64,000 nucleotides of DNA. It comes from Fusarium oxysporum f. sp. lycopersici 4287. Lineage: Eukaryota > Ascomycota > Sordariomycetes > Hypocreales > Nectriaceae. Below are positions 1-10,197 of the stretch, piece by piece. The stretch covers positions 289,295 through 353,294 of the forward strand of contig NC_030991.1 in the NCBI RefSeq assembly GCF_000149955.1, read 5' to 3'. The notes below the pieces were generated by a model that searched no databases, was not told the DNA's origin, and saw nothing but the letters and a program-made list of their open reading frames with translations. How positions within the stretch are numbered: position 1 is the first letter of the stretch; the number at the start of each line of letters is the position of its first letter. The translations under genes were made by a program, and so were the position numbers.

Positions 1-430
1 GCAATTTGGCCACCGTTAAGCGATAGCAAAGGGCATTATTGCATCCAACCTGGTGGTTTGTATTTGCAAGGAATGATCTGAGCAGCGCTCTGCTATTATT
101 AATGGGTCAACTACTGCGCTTAGAAGAGATTCTGTGTATCTAAGTCAGTCAATCAGTGGGAACAAATTGATCAGGATATATGATGAACATTGGGACGTGG
201 GTGGCGAGGATCCAAAAAGAGCAGGTGCATATGTAGAACATAGTTTATAAGTTGGGGAGAGGGTGGGGAGTTGACTGAAGAGGCGATTGTTGCACATTAA
301 CTCTTGCATCAGTGGCTAGATAGAGCAACTTCTGCTCCACAACGCTTCGAGCTCTGTATTACAAAATGTGCCAGCCCTACCGTCGCTCTCTTACTCCCCA
401 AAAACGCCAAACTTTCCGGCACTCTTCAAT
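1..430. other. 5' flank, nothing supported
   Basis: No open reading frame with recognisable content and no repeat end is visible. An ATG at 366 opens a 90-codon frame, but it overlaps the better-supported frame of the next gene and has no family features. The stretch most likely holds the promoter of the small gene starting at 431. Confidence 0.3.
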
Positions 431-703
431 ATGCCGTCAGGCCAAGAATGGTTGTATGATCCATGCCTCAGTTGCGGCACTCAAACAGAGGGAGAAACTT
501 ACTGCTCCGATTCCTGTCGGTTATCAGAATGCGAGAAGGCACCGGCTCCGACACACTGTTCAAGCTGGCCTTCTATGCGCACTGCATCGTCCTCCTCGAC
601 ATCGTCATCCCAAGAAGCCAAGTCATCGACCAAAGTAGAGAAGGAATTAAGAGTTTACAATAAGTCATTGGACCAGTCGAAGATGCGAAGGAGATTACAT
701 TAA
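431..703 (+). CDS. small Ecl1-like cysteine-motif protein
   Basis: A 90-residue protein starting at the ATG at 431; the same frame is open further upstream but only from a GTG, so I use the ATG. Residues about 11-31 hold the pattern C-x2-C ... YC-x3-C with a following R-L-x-E-C (fragments DPCLSCGTQT and YCSDSCRLSEC). This is the signature of the fungal Ecl1/'life-span regulatory factor' family, small nuclear or cytosolic Zn-binding proteins linked to starvation response and chronological lifespan in yeasts. A Ser-rich middle and a short basic tail (ELRVYNKSLD) also fit longer family members. The protein is short for the family, so it could be a minor paralog or a remnant. The family call rests on the motif alone. 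Confidence 0.55.
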   Translation: MPSGQEWLYDPCLSCGTQTEGETYCSDSCRLSECEKAPAPTHCSSWPSMRTASSSSTSSSQEAKSSTKVEKELRVYNKSLDQSKMRRRLH

Positions 704-806
704 AAGCCGAAATACCTCGACTTCATTTGCATCCCCCTCAAGGGCTAACAGCAGGAGATACATCTCACAATAGTGCCACCATCAGCGCTCTCCGCGTGCC
801 AACTCC

Positions 807-1310
807 ATGATAGATATTCGGAGTCGACAAGCAGGGCGTATTGACGCGGGGAACGACTTTACTGCGCCAGACCCGTGGCTGCGTCGACTTGGTTCTGCTC
901 TTCACTTAAAGGACTTTGGTGGGAATAAGGACTTCCCAAGGGACATGATCGCTCTGAAATATGAAGTGAATCCGAACAATCCGGACGAGTCGGACGATGC
1001 TCAACTTCGGTTCATACATATCGCATTCGACCGGATGGTCAGCCACGCCAAAGCCGTCATCGCACCCGATACTATTTCCAGGAATGCTCTATTTCAAGTT
1101 AACCCCAGAGAGCTTGACAAAGACAAGGCCAAGCCTTCTCATTTCCAATTTAAGCCAGAGACTCGGAGGCGGTATACACTTGTGGTTAAAATATCTACTT
1201 GCTTACATTGTCCATTGTATGTCTGTCGAGAACGAAGCGGGTCGGCGATCATTCAAGCTTGGCATGAAGCAATGAGGCACTTGCGATATCATGATAGAAC
1301 ACGCAGATGA
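807..1310 (+). pseudogene. decayed fragment resembling a fungal helicase-associated (DUF3505-like) protein
   Basis: A 167-codon frame from the ATG at 807. Pieces such as DPWLRRLGSALHL, LRFIHIAFDRMV, ALFQVN and a basic FKPETRRRYT segment resemble the conserved region of large fungal proteins annotated as DUF3505 or telomere-linked RecQ-helicase-associated, where a 'PWL+R.GW..HL' block precedes a 'FDR.....A...' block. From about 1160 the conserved-looking reading moves to another frame (GGGIHLWLKYLLAYIVHC), which indicates a frameshift. The fragment lacks the N-terminal zinc-finger part and any helicase part. I recognise the pattern from memory only, so the family is tentative; the truncation and frameshift are visible in the sequence. 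Confidence 0.3.
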
Positions 1311-2980
1311 CTGACCGACGCTTGGAAAGAATATGGAGGGGACCCAGAAGCACCCAAGGTTCCTAGGCTTCTTGATCTGCTGGAGAGTAACGTTCTAAAA
1401 CACTATATCTTGATTCTTGATCATTTTACTAAAATACCGACTATGATAGTGTTCTAACACCAAGTCCCAGATGAAGTGCGACATAGTTCATTGAAATCTT
1501 TATACGGAGAAAATGTGGTGCATGTTAGGGAGAAGGTAGAATATATTGAGTCGTTCCAAGCCTAAATCTAGCTGAACTAGGCTCGGTGAATAAACCAAAG
1601 CGTAGTTATAAATCCTTCCCCGTTTGATACATTATAGGAAAGGGGTAACGCGATAGTTGTGGCGTTTTGAAAAATCGGTAATTAGAGAGATGTCTTTCGA
1701 TATTCGGGCCAAAACCGGATTGATATCCGCATCTATCAACATGAAGGTCAGGTAATCCTGCATTTGTAAAAACCAATTTCCCTAAGCCAATGGTCCAAGC
1801 CTATTATACACCATGATGAGCAGACCATGATCATAATACGATAATATATACTCCCTGTGACAAGGGAAAATACTTTATTTTTCGGTCCCAGACGTCGGTT
1901 TATTTCAAGACGAGGTGATTAGTAGACAGTTTAAATCTACAACAACGACAGACGAGTTGTGGAAAAAAATCGAAGAAAGGTTTACTACGGGAAACCTTTC
2001 AAGAGCTCACTAGGGATAATCGTCTTAAGTTAACCCAAGGAATACTAAAGAAAGAGAGGAATACAACTCAAATGCTCAAAGCAGAGATCAAAAGTCTGCA
2101 ATATTGGGTTCTTGGCAATAAATACAATATGAGTCACGGTTATGTTTGGTAATATAATATGAACCCCTTGACAATACAATAATATTGCGAAGGGGTCCAT
2201 ATTGGCAATATGATATTGTTTATTATTATTAGCAACACTGGCTCTGGTCCAGTGTTTCGGCCACTCTGACTACTTCCGTTGTTTGTATCTTTTCCCATAC
2301 AACGCTCGTAGGAATTAAATATTAGGAGTCGAGGAGCTCGCATCGACTGCTCTCTCGTAACTAATTTGGTGGGCACTACGACTGCTATGCCGGTTATGAA
2401 ATTGATGTGTGCTCGACGATTGCCGCACTGCTTCCCGCCGGCTTTGTTCATACCAGGTGCTTAATGATCTGCCTTTGTAGGTCAGATCACTATCTTCAAT
2501 CTTGACGATTATGACATAGCGGTACGATTTCTGGTTGGTGGGTGGCATTCTGGACGTGTTATCGTATCGACTTGTGTTGTGCTCTTTGTAATGAGGCGTG
2601 CCAGCCAGGGCAATTATGCTAAGAATATTAGATAAGGGCATCTACCGGAATACAGAAATATGTTTTGAGACTGACATAGATGTGTAAATCAAATTTATAT
2701 ACTTATTATGCGAAGCATTTGATGCTATGAGTGCAAGTCTGCTTTCATGATACGCGTTTCCATGCGAATACGCTCATGCTCCTATCAACCTAGAGACGAG
2801 CAATACGAAGTAAAATATGTGGTCGCGAGACAATCCCACTTTGCTTGTAAGATTCGTCACGCCACGCAAATTGTGGGTAAAAGAGACAGAGAAAAGAAAA
2901 TCTTTTATAGGCCTAAGCATCACTACCCTAACTTTAAGCTCGGTTCCACAAAGTTTAGATTTATCAGATGATCCTCTGTG

Positions 2981-2984
<4 letters not shown>
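1311..2984. other. AT-rich intergenic/relic DNA
   Basis: No intact gene is supported. Around 1968-2150 (+) there is a lysine/glutamate-rich coil-like open stretch (QELTRDNRLKLTQG, MLKAEIKSLQ) that could be a remnant of a coiled-coil or transposase N-terminus. Frames on the minus strand between 2140 and 2641 have no recognisable content. Confidence 0.25.

Positions 2985-3012
<28 letters not shown>
2985..3012 (+). repeat. poly(A) tract, 28 A
   Basis: An uninterrupted run of 28 A. Similar runs occur at 11789-11813 (T) and 56715-56742 (A). Such tracts are typical 3' ends of retroposed sequences, but no LINE coding sequence is visible just upstream, so the origin is unclear. Confidence 0.9.
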
Positions 3013-3384
3013 GAATCCGCGTCTTTGCATCGTAGAGGGGCTTCTGTCATGCATCAACAACAGCTGGTAATTTAAAACAGATCAGGCCATATGGACTGCC
3101 TGCAATCAGCTTATTGCTTAGATTGGCCGGCATTCCCTAATTACTGGTAACTCATGTTACTGGTTTGGTTTATGTACAGCCTCTGCCTGTACTATCCGAG
3201 ATCTGGGCTCTGTATGTTGGTTAATAGGGCTTGGTCACCTTTGCCCATTGCACATAACGCACCCTTGTCTTTGCGATTGTCTAGAACGGTCGATAGATAA
3301 ACCACCAACTTTCTGATTTCCAGAGGGGTCCATCCACAAGCAAGGAGGAATAACTCAAGTGTGCCACATAGTTGTTCAAAGAGT

Positions 3385-3648
3385 GAAGTTACTCCAAGTG
3401 AAAGATGGTTGCTTGTGCTACATATTTGGCAGGTGACGGCCTTTGGTAATATCGACATTTCTCGTGTGTACGTAGCGTGAAACTTCCGCGACACCCCAAA
3501 AAGAAACCACATTCTACCGTCAACCTTTTCTTCCCCACCACTTTCTCTCACGGCATATGCCGATGCGTTTCAGCAACTGTTACATTGTAAGGTGGCATGG
3601 TGAACGGCCATGCATCACAGTCTGCCCCATCTATTCCTTACTCGTCAG
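3385..3648. repeat. left copy of a dispersed duplication (partner 18630-18883)
   Basis: Reading the two stretches side by side gives long matched runs, for example 'agcgtgaaacttccgcg', 'ctccccacca', 'ctttctctcac' and 'cagtctgcc', with scattered substitutions and small indels. Both copies are in the same orientation. In this copy the match ends at about 3648 and is followed immediately by sequence matching the 3' end of the bZIP gene, which lies about 1.9 kb further downstream in the partner locus. Confidence 0.75.
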
Positions 3649-3985
3649 CAATATGTTGCAAATGAAGCACAACGAATTGCGAATAGCTTGACTTTCTGTA
3701 GATCTCCGATCGTGACACATGGTATAAGCACGATACGTCCTTGTCAGAATAATAATAGCAGCTATGGTGATACACCAGTGGACATTGCAGAGTCCTTCCG
3801 GAACATTTCGCTCCAAGGTATTACTGAGCTACCCGCAGAGGGTCGTATTGGAGACGAAATAATCTAAGAACTGCTACAATCTTTTATGTGGCGTTTGCCT
3901 AGAGAAATTGAGCCTATGGAATTTCATTCAAGTTGGACGTCAAAAGTGCAAAGGAATGATTGTGATCATGGCGCAACCTGCATGT
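3640..3985 (+). pseudogene. 3' fragment of a duplicated bZIP gene (partner 20795-21150)
   Basis: The frame at 3640-3867 matches the C-terminus of the bZIP protein encoded at 20030-21046: QQYVANEAQR/QQYIANEAQR, GISTIRPCQNN/GISTIGPWQNN, HIAESSRNIS/DIAESFRNIS. The likeness continues through the stop codon into the 3' flank up to about 3985. The basic region, zipper and everything upstream are missing. With the adjacent upstream repeat this shows a segmental copy with an internal deletion equivalent to about 18884-20795. It is non-coding in effect: there is no start and no DNA-binding domain. Confidence 0.8.
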
Positions 3986-5662
3986 AGACTAGTAGGCTTC
4001 TTATTCTTAGTATTTAACCTGTTTAATCAAGCGAGTCTGTCATTTTAAGACTACTCTATTATGTCCCGTTTCGATCTTTAGAATCATTTTTCCGCCAAAT
4101 TGGACATTGGGGTGTCTTAACTTTGGGCTCCAAGTGAGAAATGTGTCAAGGATATAACATGATAGTTGGGTGCGCTAATTGTCACTGTTCGACTCAGATT
4201 CGGCTGTTTAGTTTGCCTCAACCAGAAGCATTCTGTAGAATAGAGAATGGTTAATGCATCTATCTTGAATCAAAAACGTCCCTTTCCTTTCCGCATGAAC
4301 AGCAAGACAGGGTGGCCTTACAGGTGACGAGCAAGTGTGACCACTCTGACTTTTTCTTTTTGCGCAGGCTTTTTGAGATGGTTTTGGAAACACCGCCAAT
4401 CATATCTTCCACTTGTCACCTTCTTACTAGCAGTCGATGGTGTGCAAAGAAGGATCATGGTGGGTCAGGAGCCCTGAATTCCAGAGGGTTAAGAGGGTGT
4501 TGTAACAAACGAGCCACAAAACTTCCCTGCTGTGCTTGCAGCCCACAAGGGGGTTACTTTTAAGAGCCCAGAGGCTGATCAGCCAGGCTGAGCTAAGGGT
4601 ACCGCTATAGATGCTGGAGCGGAACTGGGGAAATTTGACGAGCGATGCAGTCAGCGTACAGGACTTGGGGATAAATAAAGCGTAGACTGGTACAACAACC
4701 GCACGCCCTGGCAGTTGGTCAGTGTCGACTATAAACTTTGAGGGCATCTTGTCACAGACAACGAATCAGAATTGCGACCGATATTTAGTTATGGTAAAGA
4801 TATGGACGGCAATGCGGATATTGTCCTTTTACGTGGGGACTAGACACGTCACCAGAAGCACGGAGTAGCCAATAATATTCATCAGTGATCACTCCAATCG
4901 ACAAATCATATTCAAAACCCCAGATGACTTAACCCTGATGTCACCAGCGCACAGGCCCAGAACTCTATTACCCTGCAATTACTCCGTACTCTCAGAGGTA
5001 ATAATCCCCGCAATCCCCGACAAGTTAAGCAAGCCATGGAAACAGTAAGTTAGATTAAGCCCTGTTGGTCAGATGTAGACGCTCCCATCTTCTCTTACCC
5101 TCCCTTGAAACATTGGGGCCAGAGTTTGAGGGGTTTGCCGCGTTAATCCAAAGTGCTTGCATCTCACATATGAGAAATAACCATCTTGCTGATCCGGTGT
5201 CGGCGCGAAGTATCGTTTGCAACTTGAAGCATTCGAACCAATCCAGACCCATTGATCTCTCTACCAAGCCATTCCCTCGAGGCATGCATCTGCAACTGTA
5301 TGAATGACAATCTGGATGGGTCGAGACCGTACTCATCGAGATCCAGCTCCTGCTGTGGTAGCATTCTGTCTTTGCCATAGCTTCTAGATGGCTACTACGG
5401 CTAATATTGAGGCGCTTCTGATGTGTGCGTTGAGTGTGTACTGTTGATAACGTACACTCGCTCGGCCGACTCCAAAGCAGCTTGCGGGTACGGCCGGGGT
5501 TGACATTGCCAATGGGGTGGCGGGACCAAGCGACGTGCTCCCGTAAAATATATATTGCTGAAACACCGGCCAACTTTGGCCTCTACACGCACACTTGGTT
5601 TCTATATCCCATTGTATAATACCCATCTGAGTTCTCTCTAGAAAACTGCGCTCGACCCCAGA
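3986..5662. other. intergenic, no supported gene
   Basis: Several frames of 60-170 codons exist on both strands (for example 4427-4747 and 5055-5573 on the minus strand), but they overlap one another and show no motif, biased composition or splice structure that I can support. The last 500 bases are the likely promoter region of the bHLH gene that starts at 5663. Confidence 0.3.
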
Positions 5663-6627
5663 ATGGCTATCTATGACTACGCCACCGGGCTTGCTCTGCC
5701 TGGTTGGGATCAAGAAGATAAACGGTACGAGGTAAGTCGACGCTTTCAACAGTACGACTGAGGGCAGCTGCATAACGGTCGTTCTGTTTCCACCCTCGCT
5801 TGTTAAACTCATTGATTCACTCTGGTGTCATCCGAAATTCCTTGTTTCGTTAATCACTAAGGCCAAACTCAAACTCATAGCTTTTCTTGAACCAGACTCT
5901 GGATTCAGGTACGGAGTACGCCCCAGCATGATCGATGTTTTGTCTGTACTGATGAATTACATGAGCTTGTGTTGTAGGTACTCCCTATGAAATGCCGGCT
6001 CTCGACTACTTCAATCAATTCTTCTCATCACCTCAGCCCACGTCGGCCTACTCTTCCTCCGATCAGTACACCCTAAACCTCCTCTCCCAACCCAACAGCC
6101 CCCACGATGTCATCAGCGCACACCCGTCTCAGTCTGGATCTGCAATAAGCACAGAGAGCATGGACAAACAGCCAATACATAGCATATCAGTCACGACTGA
6201 CCAGGTTCCATCAGCAGGGGGCCACAGCAACGGTAGCTCCGACGGCGATAACGACATTGATAACATTAAGAACGAAAAAAGTGGTAGAGGATTCGCCGAC
6301 TTCAAACTCCGTTCAGCATCCCGCAAGTCCAAGAGACCTCGCAAGGAGCAAGTTCATTCCTTGCAGGCTCGTGAGTGCCACAACGAGGTCGAGAAGCAGT
6401 ACCGCACACGCTTGAAACAGCGCTTTGAGAATTTGCTTGCCGTCTTGCAAGCGTCACGCACGAATGATGAGGATCTGAGAGGAGTCAGTGCAACAGATGT
6501 AGGGTACGTCCTTAGCAGAGGTGAAGTTTTGGACGCAGCGACACACCGTATCTTGGCGTTAAAAAAGGAAAATGATAAGCTATCATCGAAGGTAACACAG
6601 CTAACCGATGGAGCGGCGGTAGGGTAG
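5663..6627 (+). CDS. bHLH transcription factor (spliced, with micro-exon)
   Basis: The core exon encodes a basic helix-loop-helix domain: basic/helix 1 (ARECHNEVEKQYRTRLKQRF), a loop of about 25 residues and helix 2 (SRGEVLDAATHRILALKK), preceded by an acidic Asp/Asn-rich stretch and the motif LRSASRKSK. I propose three exons: 5663-5731, a 28-nt micro-exon 5881-5908 and 5978-6627. The introns 5732-5880 (GTAAGT...AG) and 5909-5977 (GTACGG...GTAG) restore one frame across all exons and put a typical 'TPYEMPALDYFNQF' lead-in before the core. A simpler model starts at the ATG at 5992 (211 codons). It probably acts in the nucleus as a dimer on E-box-like sites. A paralog with the same LRSASRKSK motif lies at 34755-35282. 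Target genes cannot be told from sequence. Confidence 0.8.
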
Positions 6628-6929
6628 ATATATTCAGCTTACTTAACACAGCTGTTAACCCTAATCTACATAATGCCTTGGCTACTGAACCGGATATATA
6701 AACTCACAATTGACCTTGCCTCTTGATAGGCATATTATTAGACATACGAAGTAACGTACATGATAAGCTTATGTCAGACAAGCATGTGTCACAAAAAATC
6801 TCAACCTTCAAAACGGAAATCGCCGGAAAAGCACAAAAAACTCTCTAATCAATTAAACTCAACTGCTGTATTGTTTCTCCGGGTATTGCAACAACTATTT
6901 GACATGTCCTTGTGCTATGCTCTGTCTTG
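6628..6929. other. 3' flank of the bHLH gene
   Basis: AT-rich DNA between the bHLH stop codon and the left-most recognisable pogo relic. Nothing else is seen. Confidence 0.3.
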
Positions 6930-7345
6930 TCGCATCCTCCACTGCGCCTTCCCCTCGGTCGTGCCGACCCTCTTTGGCCACCACTTCTTGACGATTCCCT
7001 GTTTCCAGGCTGCACTTATTTTGGCCTTGCACGCCTTTCTGAGCTTATGACGGCCATTCCGCTTGCAATCATGCCCATTAGAAAGCCAGCTTCATCAAAA
7101 TCGTAGCTATCAGCCACGTCGAGACCATATTTCGTGATTGTAATTTCCAGGAGCTTAAACCGCTTTCGAATCTCGGTTAGGTCTTCTCATTTAGCCTTCT
7201 GGTAGTCATACCTACGAAATAACCGCGTCTTGAGCTCTTTGTGTTGGTTGATGAAGTTAGAAGCACAGCGCTTGCCGACGGGTGGTGCGTCGAGACTGCA
7301 TGCCTTGCTGGCGGCAACCAAGCTGCGGATGACAAACTTAGTATA
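6930..7345 (-). mobile_element. Fot1/pogo-type transposase relic
   Basis: Read on the minus strand, the sequence gives pieces of a DDE (pogo/Fot1) transposase in order: VGKRCASNFINQHKELKTR, a YDYQKAK segment, YDFDEAGFLMGMIASGMAV with the first catalytic Asp, and SSERRARPK. The same order of motifs occurs at 28912-29643 (PVGKRWAINFM, NFDEAGFMMGVI, SSERCGRPK). Stop codons and frame changes break it throughout, and both ends are missing. It is a fossil that cannot code for an active enzyme. Confidence 0.75.
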
Positions 7346-7430
7346 TTGATGCGGCGCTTCGGACACGTCGAATTTTATCTAGAAGGCAGTTATCCCGAAC
7401 CCAAATTCGAATCGTTCTATACCGGCGTTT

Positions 7431-7820
7431 ATGCTCCTTCTGGAGAACTTGTTATGTCATGGTGCAGCGAAGACTGCCAACACGATCGGAAACCTTACAA
7501 ACGGTCGATTGGCTATTCTCTTCTTGACCGTACATGATTTAAGTACCTTGTCTCTGCACAACGTGGCGTCGTTCGCTATTAGACCCGTGTATCATCGAGG
7601 GCCGGGCGCAAGTGGATGCAAGCTGGGCGTCGTCCTATGGTACGAAGGTTCGTCTCCTGAAGCGGTACTGGCCATGAAGAAATTGATATCAATAAGTGGT
7701 AACATCACGAGAAAAACGAAGCAACAATCTCACTACGGTTGTGAGCAGTGTGATGTAGCGATTTCTAACAGCCGAGATTGTTGGTACTTCTATCACGAGC
7801 CACTTTTGGTGTGCAGCTAG
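7431..7820 (+). mobile_element. possible piggyBac-like transposase C-terminal relic
   Basis: A 129-codon frame ends in a Cys-rich segment QSHYGCEQCDVAISNSRDCW followed by YFYH. This resembles the C-terminal Cys motif ('HYGC..C.V.LC..RDCW..YH') of fungal DDE_Tnp_1_7 (piggyBac-like) transposases, and a preceding TVHDLSTL segment fits the block normally found upstream. The catalytic part is not present. It abuts the pogo relic, which suggests nested decay. The family call is by motif memory and is moderate at best. Confidence 0.4.
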
Positions 7821-8768
7821 GTACCTCTCATTTGCCGCATTTCAATTGGCTACATCCCCGCTTCGGTACGCCACCTGAATCTTATGCTACCCAAAGGGAT
7901 GAAACCTGCAGAACTCTGAACTTGCTACGATGGCTCTTCACAGCTGAGCTTTGTCCAGGTGTTAATGGCTTACAGCCCCACTCCTTGCACACCATTGGTC
8001 ATGATCTAGCTTAGCTTTTGCTTATGAAAGTTATCGTGGACTCGGAAAGACACCTTGTCTCTTAGAAGCAACCTTCGCGTTTCGTTAGGTGACAAATGTT
8101 CGTAGCTTATGACAATAGTTAAACTTTTGGAATTATTCAATACTTAGCCATAACGGTCTGAATCTCCTCTCTTAGCCACATGAAGCAACAAACTTGTAAC
8201 CACGATTGATCTGACACAACACTGTCGTGTCGTCGTCATGTTATTTCCAGGCTGTCCTACTATAGCCTATCAGAAGTTTTTAGGCCGGTGTCGGTAATAT
8301 GCTCGTCATCATAATACTAATAACATTATCACACCACCGTCCATCACATGCCAAGAAATCGAATGCGCTCACTTTCCCTTAAAGTTTGTTTTCCTGCTTA
8401 TCAGTGATCAACGGTACTGTCTCTACCTCACGAATGATAAAGGCTCTAGTCACCTCACTTAGATCCTCATTTAGCCCCGCGCTTTGCGCATATTAAGGAT
8501 AAAATTTCATCTTTTTGCAACATTATTTGCTGTTATAGACGATTGAAAATTCGAAGGTGTTAAGATGTAAGATGGTGGATTACTGGTTGGTGAGGCAGCG
8601 TTCAAATTCTTTTTGGGCACTAAGTTTATCAGGGTCGTAATACCATGTCTTCTCTCGCCGAGGTCTGCCTTCAATCCCAGCTAGCTAGTAAATGATGGGG
8701 AATCAGGACGCCTGATATCGTCCCCCCACGTGATTCCTCTGGAGTTTGGTGAGTGGTGGAGGAGCCAG
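7821..8768. other. intergenic between transposon relics and the RING gene
   Basis: No gene is supported. On the minus strand at about 8598-8681 there is a short open, protein-like stretch (EKTWYYDPDKLSAQKEFERC) ending in a stop, which might be an unrecognised exon or fragment. Confidence 0.3.
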
Positions 8769-9659
8769 CTAATGGGGCTGTGATTGGTTGCCATCACCGT
8801 TATTGTTGCCACTGCCGCTGTTGATGTTATCACCGCGATCAGTCTGTTCAATCGGTGTTCGGCAAATTGGACATGTGTTGTGTTCCTTTAACCACAGGGT
8901 TACACACTCCTCGTGGAACCAGTGGTTGCAAGGTAAGAATGTGGCCATATCTCCCTCCTTCATCTCATTAATGCAGATTGTACACTCTGCCTTGCCTTCT
9001 GAGCCCAGCATTTGCCCGTCAACGGGCTGGCGCTCCAAATTTCGAAGGGCTTCTTCTGTAGCTGGGGGTGCGGCGTTGGACTGAGAGTTGGCCTCCATGA
9101 GACTAGTGATAATCCGGCCCAAGTCCTCTTGGGAATACACTGCATGAATAGGTCCTGAAACTATCATCACCGAAGTTATTCCGCCTCCAAACGGTCCAAA
9201 AGTAAAAGTTGTCCGGTGTATGCGGGGTCCAAAGGTTTGTTCAGCGGGCTGCTCACGCTCTACAAGGGTCGGGTCAACGGCAGGGTCGTGATGGTGGTGG
9301 GGGTGATCAGGACCGCCCCGGACGCTCCATCGAAAATTAAACCCATTATGAGTATGTTCATCTATGTCGGCTTCTTCAGGATTTGAATTGTATGGGTGGC
9401 GCTCAGGTGGAGTGGAGGCGGAGGTATGGTCATCGAAGTGGCGGGGATCGTTGTCAGGATCAGTCTGGTTATCATGATTAGCAGCCTGGACGCAAAGTGG
9501 GAGCAGCGGGAAGCATACAATCTCTGCGACCCCTCCATAACATTCGGGACATATCAGTCCATTCTGGTCTCGATACCATTCATTTGCGCAAGCATGGCAA
9601 TAGACCACCTCACGGCCCGCGGTCGCGTGGTGGATATGCGTCTGCGCATGAGAAGGCAT
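8769..9659 (-). CDS. RING-H2 E3 ubiquitin ligase (RNF115/126-like)
   Basis: The N-terminus has a zinc-ribbon typical of this ligase class (VVYCHACANEWYRDQNG, ICPEC). The C-terminal third has a RING-H2 finger: CTICINEM ... LPCNHWFHEECVTLWLKEHN ... CPIC. I start at the ATG at 9659 because the longer frame opens with GTG. An in-frame 54-nt intron is likely at 9518-9465 (GTATGC ... GCTAAT ... CCAG). Removing it joins VAEI to TDPDNDPRHF, the normal family spacing. The middle is low-complexity (His- and Asp-rich) with a TFTFGPFGGG block. It should transfer ubiquitin from an E2 to substrates in the cytosol. It looks intact. The exact C-terminus is uncertain because the Ser/Asn/Gly tail is disordered. 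Confidence 0.85.
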   Translation of the reverse strand: MPSHAQTHIHHATAGREVVYCHACANEWYRDQNGLICPECYGGVAEIVCFPLLPLCVQAANHDNQTDPDNDPRHFDDHTSASTPPERHPYNSNPEEADIDEHTHNGFNFRWSVRGGPDHPHHHHDPAVDPTLVEREQPAEQTFGPRIHRTTFTFGPFGGGITSVMIVSGPIHAVYSQEDLGRIITSLMEANSQSNAAPPATEEALRNLERQPVDGQMLGSEGKAECTICINEMKEGDMATFLPCNHWFHEECVTLWLKEHNTCPICRTPIEQTDRGDNINSGSGNNNGDGNQSQPH

Positions 9660-10197
9660 CTGCTGTGCTTGGCTGTGTTGGTACACACTCAAATCAAGGC
9701 CGACAGTGAGGCTGACGAGGTGAAAAGCGCGTGACACCACACTGAAGGATGGCTCGAGAAGTTGTTATAGCGGAAGCCCAAATTCGGGGGTGAGTGGAAC
9801 TAGACACTGACAGGATGCGATGTGATCAAAAGAGGTATAAAACAAAAGCCGAGCTTTGTAAAAATGTGGAAGAAGATATTTTAAGGGGCTGAGGAGGACT
9901 GTAGTTGCAGGTATAGGTAGTCTGGAGTGACTGTTACAGTTGGAACTTCCAACTTGGAAGAAAATCGATACAAGTAGAAGATCGGAGCTGGATGACGAAC
10001 AGCCTCGGGTTTCTCCGCGCAACAAAGCAGCAGGCAATGCCTAGAAAGTAAGTTAACCAACGGAACAAAATTAGTGATAAAGCAGCTAACGTGGTTTAAC
10101 GAGCAGCGGATATAAGCGAACGCCGGATTTTCCACCACTCTATTCCAGCCAACATTGACTACATCACTACAACAGCTCTAAAATCAATTTTCTTCCC
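9660..10197. other. upstream region of the RING gene
   Basis: Presumed promoter and 5' UTR of the minus-strand RING gene, followed by the edge of a pogo element. Minus-strand frames at 9765-10138 have no recognisable content. Confidence 0.3.

Noticed and set aside
5055..5812. Minus-strand frames of 142 and 172 codons upstream of the bHLH gene
   Set aside because: They overlap each other and the first bHLH exon, open with non-ATG codons in part, and show no motif or sensible composition. Likely chance frames.
9396..9734. Plus-strand frames of 70-112 codons opposite the RING gene
   Set aside because: Shadows of the RING gene's first exon and intron.
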